Shown: piece by piece, positions 19,772 through 26,252 of the stretch | Position numbering within the stretch: position 1 is the first letter of the stretch | Layout: every line of letters starts with the position of its first letter | Origin: Nocardia alba NBRC 108234 | GTDB taxonomy: Bacteria; Actinomycetota; Actinomycetes; Mycobacteriales; Mycobacteriaceae | Length of the DNA stretch: 64,000 nucleotides | NCBI RefSeq assembly: GCF_001612665.1 | Contig: NZ_BDAX01000004.1 | Coordinates: 1 to 64,000, forward strand | Reading direction: 5' to 3' | Notes under the pieces: model-generated | What the model saw: the letters and a program-made list of their open reading frames with translations, nothing else | Database searches by the model: none | What the model was told of the DNA's origin: nothing | Translations under genes and position numbers: made by a program

Positions 19772-20605
19772 GTGGCTATCGAGGATGAGTTCGACGCAAT
19801 CCGCAGCGACCCGGACCCGATCCGGCGCGGGCAACGCGCTGGCGAACTCATCGCGGTCTATCAGCAGCGCTCAACCGAGCTCGCCCGCCTACGCAAGGCT
19901 GCGATCGAGCAGGCCAACCGAGACCTTGGCCTGAGCTTCTCCGAGATCGGCGAACGGCTCGGTCTGACTAAGGGGCGGATCAGCCAGATACGTACGTCTG
20001 CCCCACCTCCCGAGCGGGCATTCTTCGGCGTTGGCCCCGTGGCGATCGGGGTGCCCCGGCGCATCGGTGTCGAAGAGGGGCGGGAACGCCCATACATCGA
20101 CAGCAACGACGAGGCGACACGGGACCACCTTCTGCGCAAGCTAGGTGAATTGTCCTTTGCTACAACACAATTCGACATCAAGCCTGACACCGAACGTGTT
20201 CCACCTGGCGATTGCATCATCGTCTGTGGTCCGAAGTCGGCACCGATTGCTCGCAACCTGCTCGACAACGATCCGCTGCTGGCATTCGACCGCACCGAGG
20301 CCGGGTGGGCGATTGTCGACAACCACGGCGAAGGCCGACACTTGTCCCCATATCGCACTGACGGCACCCGCAAGGACATCGGCTATCTCTCACGCCGGAT
20401 CACTGATAACCGCGTGATCGTCCACATCGCGGGCATCACCGCAGTCGGTTCTGAGGGAGTGGCGCACTGGTTAAGCGCCAACCTGTCCAGGGTCTATGAC
20501 CCAGCCGCACAGCTCACCGACTGCATCATCGAGTGCGAGTTCGATGAAGACTTCCACGTCACCGGCAGTCGGCTTCTCGTCGGCCCGTACTCGGTAGCAA
20601 CATGA
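19772..20605 (+). CDS. HTH regulator with uncharacterised C-terminal sensor domain
   Basis: The 277-residue protein has an N-terminal helical region and a sigma-4/HTH motif (LSFSEIGERLGLTKGRISQI, residues 54-73), a variable linker, and a C-terminal alpha/beta domain with GDCIIVCGPKSAPIARNLL, HIAGITAVGSEGVAHWL and a final hydrophobic strand. The C-terminal part looks like a ligand- or nucleotide-binding fold, but I cannot name the family. The GTG at 19772 lies 7 nt beyond a TAAACT -10, so the mRNA may be leaderless. It overlaps the next gene by 4 nt (ATGA, 20602-20605), making a two-gene unit with a PP2C-like phosphatase. It likely controls the divergent transfer operon. Confidence 0.82.
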   Translation: MAIEDEFDAIRSDPDPIRRGQRAGELIAVYQQRSTELARLRKAAIEQANRDLGLSFSEIGERLGLTKGRISQIRTSAPPPERAFFGVGPVAIGVPRRIGVEEGRERPYIDSNDEATRDHLLRKLGELSFATTQFDIKPDTERVPPGDCIIVCGPKSAPIARNLLDNDPLLAFDRTEAGWAIVDNHGEGRHLSPYRTDGTRKDIGYLSRRITDNRVIVHIAGITAVGSEGVAHWLSANLSRVYDPAAQLTDCIIECEFDEDFHVTGSRLLVGPYSVAT

Positions 20606-21411
20606 GCATCACCGTCGAAACCGCGCAGCTACCTGCCAGCACCGACGAGGACCGTCTGGTCGTCACCGACGGCGCTATGATCGTCCTCGATGGCGCTACC
20701 GCTCACGATCCCGCGATGCCGTCCGCAGGGGCCTACGTCGACTTTCTCGCGTCAGACCTCGTTCAGTCGATCGATGATGAGTCGTCACCGTTGGCCGACA
20801 TCCTCGAGCAGTCCATAGCGAGGGCGGTAGATGCGCTGGGAATCGAACCGGGGATCGCCCCGTCGAGCACAGTGGCACTCGTCCGCATCAAACCTGACAC
20901 CGTCGACGCCCTGGTTTTGGGGGACTCATCAGTGATCGTCGGGTTGCGCGCCGGGGGTGTGAAAGTACATACCGACGATCGTCTTTCGCAGCTTCAACTG
21001 CCGGAGGCAGACCTGTACCGCCGATTCCTGGCAGACGGGCAGGGCTACAGCGGACGACACCGGAAGGTCTTGCAGGAGCTCCAAGCCGCCGAACGCGCAC
21101 GGCGCAACCGACCAGACGGCTACTGGATCGCCGAAGCCGAGCCCGGCGCCGCCAAACATGCCCTCCATGTCCGGTATCCACTCGCAGAGGTCGCATGGGT
21201 CATCGCCGCGACTGATGGTGCTTTCGACCTCATCCCCACTCTGGGAATGCGGTGGCCCGAAGTCGCACATATGTCCACCCCGCAGTTGGCCCAGCTACTC
21301 CGCGACGTGCACATATGGGAGGCCCAGGCCGATCCCGATGGGCAGGCACTCCCGCGAGCCAAGCGCCACGACGACAAAACCATTGCAGTCATGCGTTTCG
21401 CTAGTTCGTAG
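20602..21411 (+). CDS. PP2C-like protein phosphatase
   Basis: A 269-residue PPM/PP2C-like protein. The metal-binding landmarks are present in order: LVVTDGAMIVLDGATAH (residues 19-35, with D30-G31), SSTVALVRI plus LGDSSV (107-111), ATDGAFDLI (203-211) and RHDDKT (255-260), the usual C-terminal Asp-Asp. Members remove phosphate from Ser/Thr in a Mn/Mg-dependent reaction. No kinase gene is in the element, so the substrate may be host-derived or the partner HTH protein. It is translationally coupled to the HTH gene. 96 nt after its stop the conserved non-coding segment begins. Confidence 0.82.
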   Translation: MSITVETAQLPASTDEDRLVVTDGAMIVLDGATAHDPAMPSAGAYVDFLASDLVQSIDDESSPLADILEQSIARAVDALGIEPGIAPSSTVALVRIKPDTVDALVLGDSSVIVGLRAGGVKVHTDDRLSQLQLPEADLYRRFLADGQGYSGRHRKVLQELQAAERARRNRPDGYWIAEAEPGAAKHALHVRYPLAEVAWVIAATDGAFDLIPTLGMRWPEVAHMSTPQLAQLLRDVHIWEAQADPDGQALPRAKRHDDKTIAVMRFASS

Positions 21412-21506
21412 CCACCGCTCTCGGTCACTGGCGCACACGGACACCTACGTAGATCAGTTCACCGCCAGGTTCACGACGCACCGAGCTGTACAGCTCCGTC
21501 ACCTTC

Positions 21507-21856
21507 ACGGAGTTGTTGCTGAAATTCGCTATATAGAGTCAAGAGCGCCTGCGGCGGCGCAGAGCGCCGCCGCCGCGCTTCGACGCGCAGCGGCCTTGCT
21601 CGTACCTCACCGTCCGGCGCGTCGGCACGTCGGCGGCACCCTGCGCCGAAAGCAGGCGAACCGGGACTCCAACCAGCTCACACAGCACCGACCCGAGCTG
21701 CTGACGAGGCCCCGGACACGGCCAGGCCGGAATTGCTGAACGGAATTTCCGGGCACGAATCGGCCGGCATCTGCCCGATCGACAGCTACCAGCCCACCGA
21801 GTCCCATACGGTGCTGCCGCACGACTTCGTCGCTTGCCTCATAGACCAGCCTGCCG
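21507..21856. repeat. Conserved origin-like non-coding segment, copy in element 1
   Basis: This 350-bp stretch is closely matched by 31234-31585 in element 2; the first 129 bp differ at a single position. It contains an AT-rich start (CGCTATATAG), a perfect 10-bp hairpin (21551-21560 with 21564-21573) whose stem is conserved while the loop differs, and the motif GAATTGCTGAACGGAAT at 21730-21746. Single-base indels between copies shift every frame, so it is conserved as DNA. The best guess is a replication origin or cis-acting transfer locus (clt/oriT). The 836-bp gap 21412-22247 holds this segment and the palindrome that follows. Confidence 0.75.
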
Positions 21857-21971
21857 CGCTCCCGGCGTGGTTGTCCTCGCTGATCCAGTCCCAGCCCATC
21901 GGTCGGCATCGTGTCCGTCGACCGGATGTGGTTGCGCCATACCCACCGCGGATAGCAGCGATGGTCACCAG

Positions 21972-22241
21972 GGTTCCTCTCCGCCTGGTGCGGCCTGTCT
22001 CCGTGTCGACGGAATCTGCCGATGGCATACCAGACCACACCCACCCCGGCAAAGACCAAGACGTGTCACCACCCGAGGTGGTCACCAGCGGCGACGGTAT
22101 TTCGGGACGCTCTCTCCCCTTGAGCACTCTGCCGGGTGACCACCTCGGGTGGCGAGCCTTTGCCGGGGCGGGTGCGGCCTGGTCTGGGCGAGCCCAGATT
22201 CCACCGACACAGAGCCAGACCACCCCAACCGGAGAGGAACC
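21972..22241. repeat. 270-bp imperfect palindrome
   Basis: The arms 21972-22086 and 22135-22241 are inverted, imperfect copies around a 48-nt centre. The inner 18 bp are perfect (22069-22086 with 22135-22152). Nearby 15-bp arms match with one mismatch (22040-22054 with 22157-22171). The outermost 11 bp again match perfectly (21972-21982 with 22231-22241) and include the ribosome site of the next gene. It may be a duplicated leader in inverted orientation or a cruciform-forming site. Confidence 0.75.
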
Positions 22242-22247
22242 CCGACC

Positions 22248-22400
22248 ATGATCACCACCGCCACCTGCTCGGCCTGCACGGCACCCTCCACCACCGTCCT
22301 GCCCGAGCACACCCCCGGCCCCTGGGCTCCCGACCTCGCCTGCCAGGACTGCTACGACGCCTACATCGAGACCCGCGCACTGATGGCCGACACCTACTGA
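22248..22400 (+). CDS. Small CxxC protein, 50 aa
   Basis: A 50-residue ORF starting at the ATG at 22248 after ribosome site GGAGAGGA (22231-22238). It contains two cysteine pairs, ATCSAC and ACQDC, about 24 residues apart, which would make a small zinc-binding domain, and ends in an acidic helix. It is followed at once by a hairpin terminator. Its leader is one arm of the 270-bp palindrome. Function is unknown. Confidence 0.68.
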   Translation: MITTATCSACTAPSTTVLPEHTPGPWAPDLACQDCYDAYIETRALMADTY

Positions 22401-22406
22401 CCGCCT

Positions 22407-22422
22407 GGGGGCTTCGGCCCCC
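22407..22422 (+). terminator. Terminator after the 50-aa gene
   Basis: A GGGGGC / GCCCCC stem with the stable TTCG tetraloop begins 7 nt after the stop codon of the CxxC gene and is followed by TTCACTTCC. Confidence 0.7.
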
Positions 22423-22755
22423 TTCACTTCCTGGCCGCCGTCAACGAAGCCGGTAGCGGGTCGCCAACGACGTCGACCCCTCGGCCAGGAACCCCGCCCG
22501 GTGAATTGCTGAACGGAATCCGCGGTGAGAGTGGTGGTATCGCGACCGGTGGCCGCGTGGCCCTGTTCTGGGTTGGCCTGCATTGTGATCCCGCGCCCCT
22601 CACACCTCAAGGGCGCCGATGGCGTCAGCTTCGCTGATTGCTGAGCAACCCTTGACCTGCGAGCCTCTGCGCGGGAACGGCAGGCCGTAGCGGGCAGGCG
22701 GTGAGCCAGCCCAGGTGTGTGCACCCCAACCCAGAACAGGGCCAAAAGGCCGAAA

Positions 22756-22781
22756 CCCCCAGCGCTGATAGCGGCTGAGGG
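22756..22781 (-). terminator. Possible terminator of the micro-operon
   Basis: An 8-bp stem (22756-22763 with 22774-22781, one G-T pair) lies 16 nt beyond the stop of the 37-aa gene. The minus strand continues TTTCGG and then a GGCC-TTTT-GGCC hairpin. The T tract is short, so this is tentative. Confidence 0.4.
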
Positions 22782-22796
22782 CCTCGGATTCTGGAA

Positions 22797-22910
22797 CTAC
22801 TTCCGCTTCTTGCCGGCGTCGCTGCGCTTTTCGCGCCATCGGCCGTCGTTATTGCGGTCACGATCCTTCTGACCGCCGCCCTCCTTGGGCACCTGGGGAG
22901 GCTTACTCAT
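22797..22910 (-). CDS. Tiny charged protein, 37 aa
   Basis: An ORF of 37 residues starting MSKPPQVPKEGGG, extremely rich in Lys, Arg, Asp and Gly, with WREKRSDAGKKRK at the C terminus. An AAGGGG ribosome site sits 6 nt before the ATG at 22908-22910. It begins 10 nt after the stop of the other tiny ORF on the same strand, so they look like a two-gene micro-operon with a hairpin downstream. The protein should be disordered and nucleic-acid-binding or interaction-prone. No family is recognised. Confidence 0.55.
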   Translation of the reverse strand: MSKPPQVPKEGGGQKDRDRNNDGRWREKRSDAGKKRK

Positions 22911-22920
22911 CGCCCGCCCC

Positions 22921-23028
22921 TTACCGAGTCGGCTTCACGGTCACCGTGCGAACCACACGAGTGATACGGACGGGAACGCGAACAGTGCGCGTGGTGCGGG
23001 TAACACGAACAGTCTTGCGCTGTGGCAC
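22921..23028 (-). CDS. Tiny Arg/Val/Thr-repeat protein, 35 aa
   Basis: This 35-residue ORF starts with GTG (23026-23028) and has ribosome site AAAGGA 8 nt upstream. After PQRK the chain alternates Val, Arg and Thr (VRVTRTTRTVRVPVRITRVV), with 11 arginines and no acidic residue. Such a pattern suggests a beta-strand-like cationic peptide. It may bind DNA, RNA or membranes. It is immediately upstream of the 37-aa gene. No family is recognised; its reality rests on its ribosome site, spacing and unusual non-random composition. Confidence 0.55.
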   Translation of the reverse strand: MPQRKTVRVTRTTRTVRVPVRITRVVRTVTVKPTR

Positions 23029-23137
23029 GATCTGATCCTTTCGAATGGCCAGGCCATCCGACACTGGCTACTCCGCATATGGCGAAGCAGCCACCAAGGT
23101 GTTATGGTCGCGCTTGCATTCCGCCAAGTTTGCGTAC

Positions 23138-23188
23138 GCGACCAGCCTTACGTCGGATTCTCATCCAAGTGAGGCTGGTCGCTTTTTT
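23138..23188 (+). terminator. Strong Rho-independent terminator without an obvious gene
   Basis: A perfect 11-bp stem GCGACCAGCCT (23138-23148) with AGGCTGGTCGC (23172-23182) is followed by six T on the plus strand. This is the most classical terminator in the window, yet no gene on the plus strand ends just before it. It may end a small RNA or guard the divergent tiny genes. Confidence 0.75.
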
Positions 23189-23757
23189 GTGCGACCCTCG
23201 CCTGACCTGCCTGGAACACTACACCTTGTGTCGAGCCGTTCCGGGCACCACAACCGGTTGTGAATCACAATGTTGTGGTTTCGCCTTCGCCCCGAGCACC
23301 ATCGTTGCAGCTAGACGGGTTTATCAAAAAAATATAGTGATCCTGCTCACATGCCGCTCACATGCTTTGACCTGGCACTACTCTCACGGCCAATCTAAGC
23401 CTCTACCCATCTTTTACATGCAAAGCATGTAATTTCGTCCGCCAGCGTTCCATATGGGACACCTTATGGACTTCGCCGAGTTTTCTTGTCGCCAAAAGAC
23501 GCTCCTGTCGCCCCTGTCGCCAACGGTGTGCCGAATTGCGATCTTGGTAATTATTTGCTATCAGACCGTCGCGTGGGGACGGGCCGCTGGCCTCTTGCGC
23601 GAGTTGGAGACACTGACCGGGCCCGCATCAGCGCGCGCAGGGTCAATGACACGGCGGTGACACAACAGGGGCAGTTTCGGACGGACAGGGGCAGACATGA
23701 GCACCACGTTTTGCCTCACAACCAGACCTCTGGGTACACCCCCGGCCTGGCATAGTG
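23189..23757. other. Lower-GC end of element 1, no supported gene
   Basis: About 570 bp of visibly lower GC. It contains an A-rich run (about 23325-23338), a TTGACC hexamer at 23367-23372, repeated CTCACATGC units, a 19-bp palindrome, and near attR a direct repeat of GGACAGGGGCAG-like sequence (about 23665-23695) that could be arm sites for integrase or excisionase. A 68-codon frame at 23454-23660 has no recognisable protein or ribosome site and is not called. Confidence 0.55.
23414..23432. promoter_or_regulatory. Perfect TTACATGC-AAA-GCATGTAA palindrome
   Basis: A 19-bp operator-like dyad. Two CTCACATGC copies lie 50-75 bp upstream at about 23346-23364, sharing the ACATGC core, and a TTGACC element lies between. 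The cluster looks like a repressor-controlled promoter, but no gene downstream is convincing. Confidence 0.55.
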
Positions 23758-23807
23758 TGCCTCCGGAGCAGAAGGCCGCAGGTTCGATTCCTGCCGAGGG
23801 CACACAC
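23758..23807. repeat. attR of element 1 (50-bp direct repeat)
   Basis: Exact copy of 11478-11527. It carries only the 3' half of tRNA-Arg, from the anticodon loop on, so it is not a working tRNA. It marks the right boundary of the element. Confidence 0.93.
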
Positions 23808-23811
23808 GAAG

Positions 23812-23848
23812 AAGGCCCCCGACCAGCTCTCGAGCGGTCGGGGGCCTT
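23812..23848 (+). terminator. Hairpin after attR (original tRNA-Arg terminator)
   Basis: AAGGCCCCCGACC (23812-23824) pairs with GGTCGGGGGCCTT (23836-23848), followed by TCTCGT. It resembles the hairpin beside attL and was probably the native tRNA terminator before integration. Confidence 0.7.
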
Positions 23849-23862
23849 TCTCGTCCGGACCG

Positions 23863-23905
23863 TCAGCCGGCCTCGATGTCACGAGTTGTCACAGCGTCGG
23901 CAGGC
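23863..23905 (-). pseudogene. Remnant of a second integrase C terminus
   Basis: Outside attR, the sequence continues to resemble the DNA outside attL: from the hairpin tail to about 23900 it aligns without gaps with the integrase 3' end at 11568-11620. In the same frame it encodes TTRDIEAG-stop, against SSRVIDAS-stop of the element 1 integrase, ending with TGA at 23863-23865. The match fades beyond about 45 bp. It looks like the scar of an earlier related element in the same tRNA. Confidence 0.55.
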
Positions 23906-23949
23906 GTACCGGCGCACAGACCTGATCGGATCGGCCGCGGACAGATCGA

Positions 23950-25029
23950 TCAGGCGGGCACGGGAGCCGTTGCCGTTTGTCCGCCGGTTGTCGATGCCTG
24001 GTCGACCGCCCCCTTCGGGCGGGGGTATGCCGCCTCGACCAATCGCGTCAGCTCCGCGTTGAATTCGCGGTGGGCTTCGATACTGCTGAGATGACCGGTA
24101 GGCAAGATCGCCATTCGAACGAGACTGCCTGTTGCACAGAGCATTTCGGCGATCCGGTCGGAGTGCGCGATCGGGATCACGTCATCGAAGGCACTGGCGA
24201 CGATCGAGGTGGGCACCACCAGGTTTCGCGCGGATTCGCCCAGATCCATATCGGCTGCCAGCAACCCGAAACGAGCTCGAACCAGGGCCGGACAGGACCG
24301 GACGATATTCATACCGAAGGCGAGCAGGTCCCCCTCGGCGGCGGTGCTCATGATCTGCCGGGCGAACAGCCACTTCACCGGGGCGATCGGGGGAAAGACG
24401 ATCGGGAAGCCGATGCCGACGCGGCCCAGGAGGAACGGCAGCGGCACTTCGCGTTTCAGCAGCCGGGATGGACGATTGAACAGCGGCACCACGGTGGTCT
24501 CGAGAATCAGGCGCGCGGCGGCGGTATTGGCGAGCAATACCGAATGTGCCTGTTTCACAACCTGTTCCGGGTAGCGGCCGGCCCACGCCTGCAGCGTCAT
24601 ACCACCCATGCTGTGGCCGACCAGTACCGCGCGTTGCCCGGTAGCGAGGGTCGCGTCGAGCACATCGGCGAGATCGTCGGCGAGCAATTCCATGCTGAGC
24701 TTGCTGGGGCCGAACTCGCTGGCACCGTGCCCACGCTGGTCGTAGGCGATGACGCGGTACGCACCGGCGAAGGCGTTGATCTGGGGATTCCAGTATTCGA
24801 GCGCGCAGGTCCAGCCGTGCACCAGGACGATGGCCGGTGCGTCGTCGGGCCCATAGGAGCGCACCCGCAGCCGAGCTCCGTCCCGGGTGACCACGGGGAC
24901 GACCCGGCTGGCGACAGTCGGCGGATCGAACGCCGCGGTCGAGTAGGAACGCGACCGCAAGTTCGCGCGGTGAGCATCGAACAGCGCACTGGATATACCC
25001 GTCCACAACGACGTGAGCAAGGCAAGCAT
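23950..25029 (-). CDS. Alpha/beta hydrolase
   Basis: The 359-residue protein is an alpha/beta-fold hydrolase. It has an N-terminal helix of about 17 hydrophobic residues (membrane anchor or signal), the oxyanion HGW segment (VLVHGWTCALEYW), a DQRGHG loop, the nucleophile elbow GHSMGG, an acidic residue in the FDDVIP region, and a catalytic histidine in PTGHLSSIEAH. These fit a lipase/esterase-like catalytic triad. Substrate is unknown. It lies between the two elements, on original chromosomal DNA, and ends close to the integrase scar. The start ATG at 25027-25029 gives MLALLTSLW. Confidence 0.85.
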   Translation of the reverse strand: MLALLTSLWTGISSALFDAHRANLRSRSYSTAAFDPPTVASRVVPVVTRDGARLRVRSYGPDDAPAIVLVHGWTCALEYWNPQINAFAGAYRVIAYDQRGHGASEFGPSKLSMELLADDLADVLDATLATGQRAVLVGHSMGGMTLQAWAGRYPEQVVKQAHSVLLANTAAARLILETTVVPLFNRPSRLLKREVPLPFLLGRVGIGFPIVFPPIAPVKWLFARQIMSTAAEGDLLAFGMNIVRSCPALVRARFGLLAADMDLGESARNLVVPTSIVASAFDDVIPIAHSDRIAEMLCATGSLVRMAILPTGHLSSIEAHREFNAELTRLVEAAYPRPKGAVDQASTTGGQTATAPVPA

Positions 25030-25420
25030 CGGACAGCTCCTTTATTGCAACTGAACGACACAGTAAGGCCGTGGATGTGCCCGCCCGGTAACGCCGACGG
25101 GGAATAGTTGCAAGCCACAGCGATTGCGACGAGTAGTCGTGATCGCTCCAGTGCCCGCGTCCACGACAGTCGACTGCGGCGCTTGCGCCTGACCCCTCCG
25201 GGGGCGTGGCGGATGATCGGCAAGATTTGGCCGGGCCGGATCGGCAGGTTACGGTACGCCGAGGGCTAGTTGTACCCGCACGAATAGGCCGAGGCTCGCG
25301 TCAGCGCAGAAGGTCGCGGTGCCGATTCCCGGCGTGAACACAGTTCGATTTTCGGTTTGATCTCGCACGATTCCATACGTTTTGGGGGCCGACGTCCCCG
25401 ATGACATCAGGAGCGTTGCC
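25030..25420. other. Intergenic region of 391 bp
   Basis: This stretch separates the hydrolase and the membrane protein, which are transcribed divergently, so it must carry both promoters. No ORF with a credible product and no strong terminator is visible. An AGGAGC ribosome site at its right end serves the next gene. Confidence 0.5.
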
Positions 25421-26050
25421 ATGACGAATCCGCCCGAGGGACAACAGCCTCCCTTCGGTCAACAGCCGCCACAGGATCCGGGGATCCCGTCCGGGCCGCC
25501 GGGCTATCCGCACGCGGGGTTCGGGGGGCCGCCGGGATCATCGGGCCCGCAGTATCCGGATGGGCCGGATGTATTCATCCCCGCGCCCGCGCCGAAGAAG
25601 AAGCGGACCGGGTTGTTCGTCATGCTGGGGATCATCGCGTTGGTGATCATCGGCCTGCTGGTGACGGGCGTCGTGCTGACATTGCAGGGGCGCACGCCGC
25701 TGTCGTCGGACGACAAGCAGATCGAGGTCGCGGTACGCGACTTCTACGACACGCTCGATTCCGACGGTTTCATCGCCGCCGCGCAGCTGGCCTGCCAGGC
25801 GGATCGCACGGAGATCGACAATCTCAGCCCCGAACAGCGGGCGCAGTTCGAACGGGCGACGGTGCAGGTGTCGATCGACGAGGTCAAAGACATCGTCATC
25901 ACCGGCGACAACGCGAAGGCGACGGTCACCGGCCAGCTGACGCTGTCGGTGGAGGGCGAGGAGCCCAACACCGAGTCGAGCACCGAGGAGCACCTCACCA
26001 AGGAAGACGGCACCTGGAAGATCTGTTCGGCACCGGCCAACAAACACTGA
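25421..26050 (+). CDS. Membrane-anchored protein with NTF2-like extracytoplasmic domain
   Basis: A 209-residue protein starting at the ATG at 25421 with AGGAGC upstream. The first 60 residues are Pro/Gly/Gln-rich, then KKKR, one transmembrane helix (GLFVMLGIIALVIIGLLVTG, about residues 64-83), and an extracytoplasmic domain of about 115 residues (from IEVAVRDFYDTL) that resembles the DUF4878/lumazine-binding-like fold common in Mycobacteriales. Two cysteines in that domain could pair. Function is unknown. It is the last chromosomal gene before tRNA-Cys and element 2. Confidence 0.8.
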   Translation: MTNPPEGQQPPFGQQPPQDPGIPSGPPGYPHAGFGGPPGSSGPQYPDGPDVFIPAPAPKKKRTGLFVMLGIIALVIIGLLVTGVVLTLQGRTPLSSDDKQIEVAVRDFYDTLDSDGFIAAAQLACQADRTEIDNLSPEQRAQFERATVQVSIDEVKDIVITGDNAKATVTGQLTLSVEGEEPNTESSTEEHLTKEDGTWKICSAPANKH

Positions 26051-26136
26051 CCCGGCACCCGCCGCCGCCGACATTACGATCACGCTGATCTCAACCCTCG
26101 TCGCGAGCATCGCGGCACGGCAATATCAATGGCGAG

Positions 26137-26208
26137 GCGGGCGTGGCTGAGTGGTTGAGGCAACGGTCTGCAAAGCCGTTAACGCGGGTTCAATTCCCGC
26201 CGCTCGCT
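26137..26208 (+). tRNA. tRNA-Cys (anticodon GCA)
   Basis: A 72-nt cloverleaf with acceptor GCGGGCG/CGCTCGC (one G-T pair), anticodon loop CTGCAAA giving GCA (26170-26172), and TPsiC arm GCGGG-TTCAATT-CCCGC. No CCA is encoded. The part from the anticodon loop to the 3' end is the core site of element 2. Confidence 0.95.
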
Positions 26209-26209
26209 C
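26168..26209. repeat. attL of element 2 (42-bp direct repeat)
   Basis: Identical to 32047-32088, covering the tRNA-Cys 3' half from the anticodon loop to one base beyond the discriminator. Confidence 0.93.
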
Positions 26210-26252
26210 CAAGGTCAGAAGCTGTTTTTCTGACGCCGGGGCTCGATTTGCC

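Larger units (their letters stand above)
22401..22796. other. Structured intergenic stretch in element 1
   Basis: No gene is supported here. It holds a terminator hairpin (22407-22422), a 10-bp inverted repeat TTCCTGGCCG/CGGCCAGGAA (22428-22437 with 22482-22491), another copy of GAATTGCTGAACGGAAT (22503-22519), and a stem for the opposite strand (22756-22781). Long frames on either strand lack a ribosome site and a recognisable protein. Confidence 0.6.
11478..23807. mobile_element. Integrative and conjugative element 1 (AICE-like) in tRNA-Arg
   Basis: A 12.3-kb insertion is flanked by 50-bp repeats of the tRNA-Arg 3' end. It has the full AICE plan: tyrosine integrase next to att, excisionase, RepSA-type rolling-circle initiator, an FtsK/TraB-like double-stranded DNA translocase and a DUF2637 membrane protein, all on one minus-strand operon, plus a divergent regulatory pair. 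There are no capsid, portal or terminase genes, so it is not a prophage. The region 21412-23757 is largely non-coding but rich in repeats and palindromes. The C5-methyltransferase-like gene and the HTH/PP2C pair are the main candidates for cargo or control functions. Confidence 0.92.

Noticed and set aside
21786..22745. Minus-strand open frame of 319 codons in the non-coding part of element 1
   Set aside because: It runs across the palindrome and the origin-like segment, where indels against element 2 break the frame. No domain is recognisable.
23454..23660. Possible 68-codon gene near the right end of element 1
   Set aside because: No ribosome site, atypical composition and no recognisable protein.
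23758..23807. Second tRNA-Arg
   Set aside because: Only the 3' half is present (from the anticodon loop on); the acceptor and D arms are missing. It is attR.
11478..23807. Prophage interpretation of element 1
   Set aside because: There are no capsid, portal, terminase, tail or lysis genes. Rep plus FtsK-like translocase and DUF2637 indicate an AICE.
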